Source: Chloroflexota bacterium
GTDB taxonomy: Bacteria > Chloroflexota > Chloroflexia > Thermomicrobiales > UBA6265
DNA: 9,368 nt
Direction: 5' to 3'
Assembly (NCBI GenBank): GCA_023424355.1
Contig: JAFAEA010000020.1
Location: forward strand, 1-9,368
Positions 7,671-9,368 of this stretch are shown one piece after another (within the stretch, counting starts at the first letter, position 1; each line of letters starts with the position of its first letter). Under the pieces are notes generated by a model that saw nothing but the letters and a program-made list of their open reading frames with translations, was not told where the DNA came from and ran no database searches. A program made the translations under genes and the position numbers.

Positions 7671-7709
7671 CAGGCGTAGGCCCGTGGATAAACCACGGGC
7701 CTACGCCTG
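7671..7709. terminator. perfect 17-bp hairpin at convergent gene ends, probable terminator without a U-tract
   Basis: Bases 7671-7687 and 7693-7709 are exact reverse complements around a 5-nt ATAAA loop. The hairpin lies between the 3' ends of the plus-strand GNAT gene (7637) and the minus-strand membrane protein gene (7758). No T-run follows the stem on either strand, so it may act as a U-tract-independent terminator or a transcript end-protecting structure serving both genes. It is the main content of the 120-bp convergent gap. Confidence 0.6.
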
Positions 7710-7725
7710 GTCGCACTTGGCAATT

Positions 7726-7740
7726 GGGTCGGATCGACCC
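7726..7740. other. small second hairpin in the convergent gap
   Basis: GGGTCG (7726-7731) and CGACCC (7735-7740) pair across a 3-nt GAT loop. It begins 17 nt beyond the stop at 7758 on the minus strand and precedes the larger hairpin. No T-run follows; it may help end the membrane-protein transcript. Confidence 0.35.
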
Positions 7741-7757
7741 TCGGCAAGCGGCTCCCC

Positions 7758-8543
7758 CTACGGCGCTGATTCCTGGTAGATGGTGAGATATCCCGATTCG
7801 GCGGCACTGGTTTCGAATGGCATCACCAGCCAGGCGGCACCATCTCGCCCAAGGCAGCCGTGATCCCGACGCTCATCCGGATTGGCAGAGGTCGCAATCT
7901 GGGCGGACTCACATTGCTCCATCGAAGGCTGCTTCACCATGAAGTACACCGTGAACCGACCGCGCGTATCCAGATTCCAGCGGGTATAGCCGCTCTCGAA
8001 CCGGTTGGGAGCAATCCACTCGGCATCGCCATCAATCGGGTTCGAATCGCCGAGGAATACATCGCCCTCAGTTGGTCGGGAGACTTCGCATTTGTCTGCA
8101 TCCACCAATGTTGAATCCGCCAGACCGCCGGGTTCGCAGATGGCGTAGGTGAGATCCAGTGTCACCGGTTCCTCGGCAGGCTCAATCTCGGCGCTCATGG
8201 TCGGCACCAGTACCAAAAACAGCAGCGCGGCAAGGAAGAACACCATCGCGAAACCTCGCTCGCCCCATTTCCATTCCTTGAACAGATAAACCGCAAGCGC
8301 AAGCGCCGCCACGATCCAGATGAGCCGGGTGCTGAGATGGGTGAGGATGGAGCCGACGTCCGCGAGATCCGGTGCATCAACACCCCGAATGAGGCTGGCA
8401 ACCGCGATCACATTCCAGATGCCCAGAAGTACCAACACCACGAGGAGTACCTGGCAAATTCGGCTGGCGATATGCAGTTTGCGATAGGTTTGCTGCGCAC
8501 TCGAGGTTTCGTTGAGCAGATCCGGATTCTTGAGTGAAAGCAC
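7758..8543 (-). CDS. three-TM membrane protein with extracytoplasmic four-cysteine domain, tandem paralog B (unknown family)
   Basis: This is a 261-residue protein of a family I do not recognise. Hydrophobic helices at about 28-52, 74-88 and 97-114 and a basic N-terminal flank suggest N-in topology with residues 115-261 outside the membrane. The outer domain begins at VLVPTMSAEIEP (111-122) and contains Cys136, Cys152, Cys211 and Cys230, TEGDVFLGDSNP (158-169), RGRFTVYFM (194-202) and AAWLVMP (236-242). The beta-rich pattern suggests a sandwich-like domain stabilised by two disulfides. It is a paralog of the gene just upstream, with the same length and the same cysteine positions. Start is GTG 8543, with AGGA 9 nt upstream and 18 nt after the preceding stop, so the two are co-transcribed. 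An out-of-frame ATG overlaps the Shine-Dalgarno region. No enzyme motif is visible; a sensing or binding role would be a guess. Confidence 0.85.
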   Translation of the reverse strand: MLSLKNPDLLNETSSAQQTYRKLHIASRICQVLLVVLVLLGIWNVIAVASLIRGVDAPDLADVGSILTHLSTRLIWIVAALALAVYLFKEWKWGERGFAMVFFLAALLFLVLVPTMSAEIEPAEEPVTLDLTYAICEPGGLADSTLVDADKCEVSRPTEGDVFLGDSNPIDGDAEWIAPNRFESGYTRWNLDTRGRFTVYFMVKQPSMEQCESAQIATSANPDERRDHGCLGRDGAAWLVMPFETSAAESGYLTIYQESAP

Positions 8544-8561
8544 GGTTATTCATCCTGAAGG

Positions 8562-9347
8562 TCAGGGGACTGCCACCTCAATCAGATGAATCCCGCTGGG
8601 GCTATTGGCCGATGTTGTGTGTGGCATCACCAGCCACGCCGATCCCTGATATTCCATGCAGGTGTGTTGCATACCGGGCCATGTTCCAGAACGCGAGAAG
8701 ATCACCTGTTGCTCACAGGCTTCCATATCATCGAATCGGAACATGAAATACACGGTGTAGGTTCCACGACCCTGCATGGTGAAGGCTATCGTATTTTGCC
8801 CTCCGGATGCAGGGTCGATCGTGCCAAATGATCCGGAAGTTGGGTCGCTTGTGGCCAGCAGCACATCACCTTCGCCGATTTCTCTCGGCACACAGCGCCC
8901 CATGCTACTCAGCTCACCATTGACGATTGCTTTCGGTGGGCACTCATTCATCACCACGCGCAGGGTTTGATCCTGCAATACCGGCTGAATCTCGCTCATC
9001 GCGGCCGGTACAAGCACCAGGCCGAGCAGGATAGAGAGAGGAATCATGAGGCTGATGGTGGTGGTATCGCCAGAAATCCACTCGCGCAGGCCAATCGCAA
9101 TCAGCGTGGCGAGGCTGAGAATCCACACCAGATGCGTGCTGAGATCGTTGGAAATGCTGCGCACACTGGCGAGATCCTGATTCTCAATGAGGCGCAGCTG
9201 AACCAACACGCCGATATTCCCTAGACACGCAGCAATAAGCGCCGCGATGAGCACCCGGATGGCGATATCCAGACGGCGCACGCGATCAAACACCCGATTT
9301 GCATTCGGCGACGGGAGAAAAACGGAATAATCGCGTACCTGGAACAT
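8562..9347 (-). CDS. three-TM membrane protein with extracytoplasmic four-cysteine domain, tandem paralog A (unknown family)
   Basis: This 261-residue protein is the upstream member of the tandem pair. Start ATG 9347 has AGGAG 6 nt upstream. TM helices lie at about 27-50, 73-88 and 97-115, and the remaining C-terminal part is expected outside the membrane. Shared landmarks with paralog B are VLVPAAMSEIQP (111-122), Cys136, Cys152, GEGDVLLATSDP (158-169), RGTYTVYFM (194-202), MEAC (208-211, Cys211), Cys230 and SAWLVMP (236-242), all at the same residue numbers. Outside these blocks identity is low, including most of the N-terminal half, so the duplication is old. The family is unknown to me. 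The promoter and any earlier operon gene lie beyond the right edge. Confidence 0.87.
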   Translation of the reverse strand: MFQVRDYSVFLPSPNANRVFDRVRRLDIAIRVLIAALIAACLGNIGVLVQLRLIENQDLASVRSISNDLSTHLVWILSLATLIAIGLREWISGDTTTISLMIPLSILLGLVLVPAAMSEIQPVLQDQTLRVVMNECPPKAIVNGELSSMGRCVPREIGEGDVLLATSDPTSGSFGTIDPASGGQNTIAFTMQGRGTYTVYFMFRFDDMEACEQQVIFSRSGTWPGMQHTCMEYQGSAWLVMPHTTSANSPSGIHLIEVAVP

Positions 9348-9368
9348 GATGTGCTCCTGTCGGATGAA

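Overview
This window looks like a piece of a bacterial chromosome, moderately GC-rich, and most likely from the Chloroflexota (Thermomicrobia-like). The main taxonomic hint is a secreted L,D-transpeptidase that carries two copies of a 'Y-F/V-x-E-x-T-G-H ... F-x-D-x-W' repeat. As I recall, this repeat is common in exported Chloroflexota proteins. The assignment is an inference from protein style, not from a marker gene. There is no rRNA, tRNA, insertion sequence, phage gene or CRISPR array. Genes are densely packed and all but one lie on the minus strand, so the window reads from right to left.

Layout in order of transcription. (1) 9347-7758: two consecutive genes for 261-residue three-TM membrane proteins, tandem paralogs of a family I do not recognise, with four cysteines in identical columns. 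(2) 7638-7757: convergent 3' ends with a perfect 17-bp hairpin. (3) 7083-7637 (plus strand): a GNAT acetyltransferase resembling AAC(6')-type enzymes. (4) 6997-4648: a tight operon of a CinA C-terminal/PncC-type amidohydrolase, an M16B zinc peptidase and a second GNAT protein, with gaps of 0 and 10 nt. (5) 4498-3650: a four-TM membrane protein of unknown role with a small soluble C-terminal domain, ended by a strong intrinsic terminator. (6) 3523-2660: nadC. (7) 2451-1291: a secreted L,D-transpeptidase behind a good sigma70-like promoter and a roughly 160-nt leader, ended by an intrinsic terminator. (8) 1140-1: an exported FixH/YtkA-like protein followed by a CopC-domain protein that runs off the left edge, probably the N-terminal part of a CopC or CopCD-type copper protein.

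Functionally the window mixes housekeeping and cell-envelope genes. NadC and PncC both yield nicotinic acid mononucleotide, one from quinolinate and one from NMN. The L,D-transpeptidase, the YtkA-like/CopC pair, the 282-residue membrane protein and the tandem paralogs all act at or outside the membrane. I see no clear undescribed multi-gene system such as a defence or mobile island. The most novel-looking element is the tandem pair at 7758-9347. After that come the CopC domain with an incomplete copper site and the palindromic promoter region in front of the L,D-transpeptidase.
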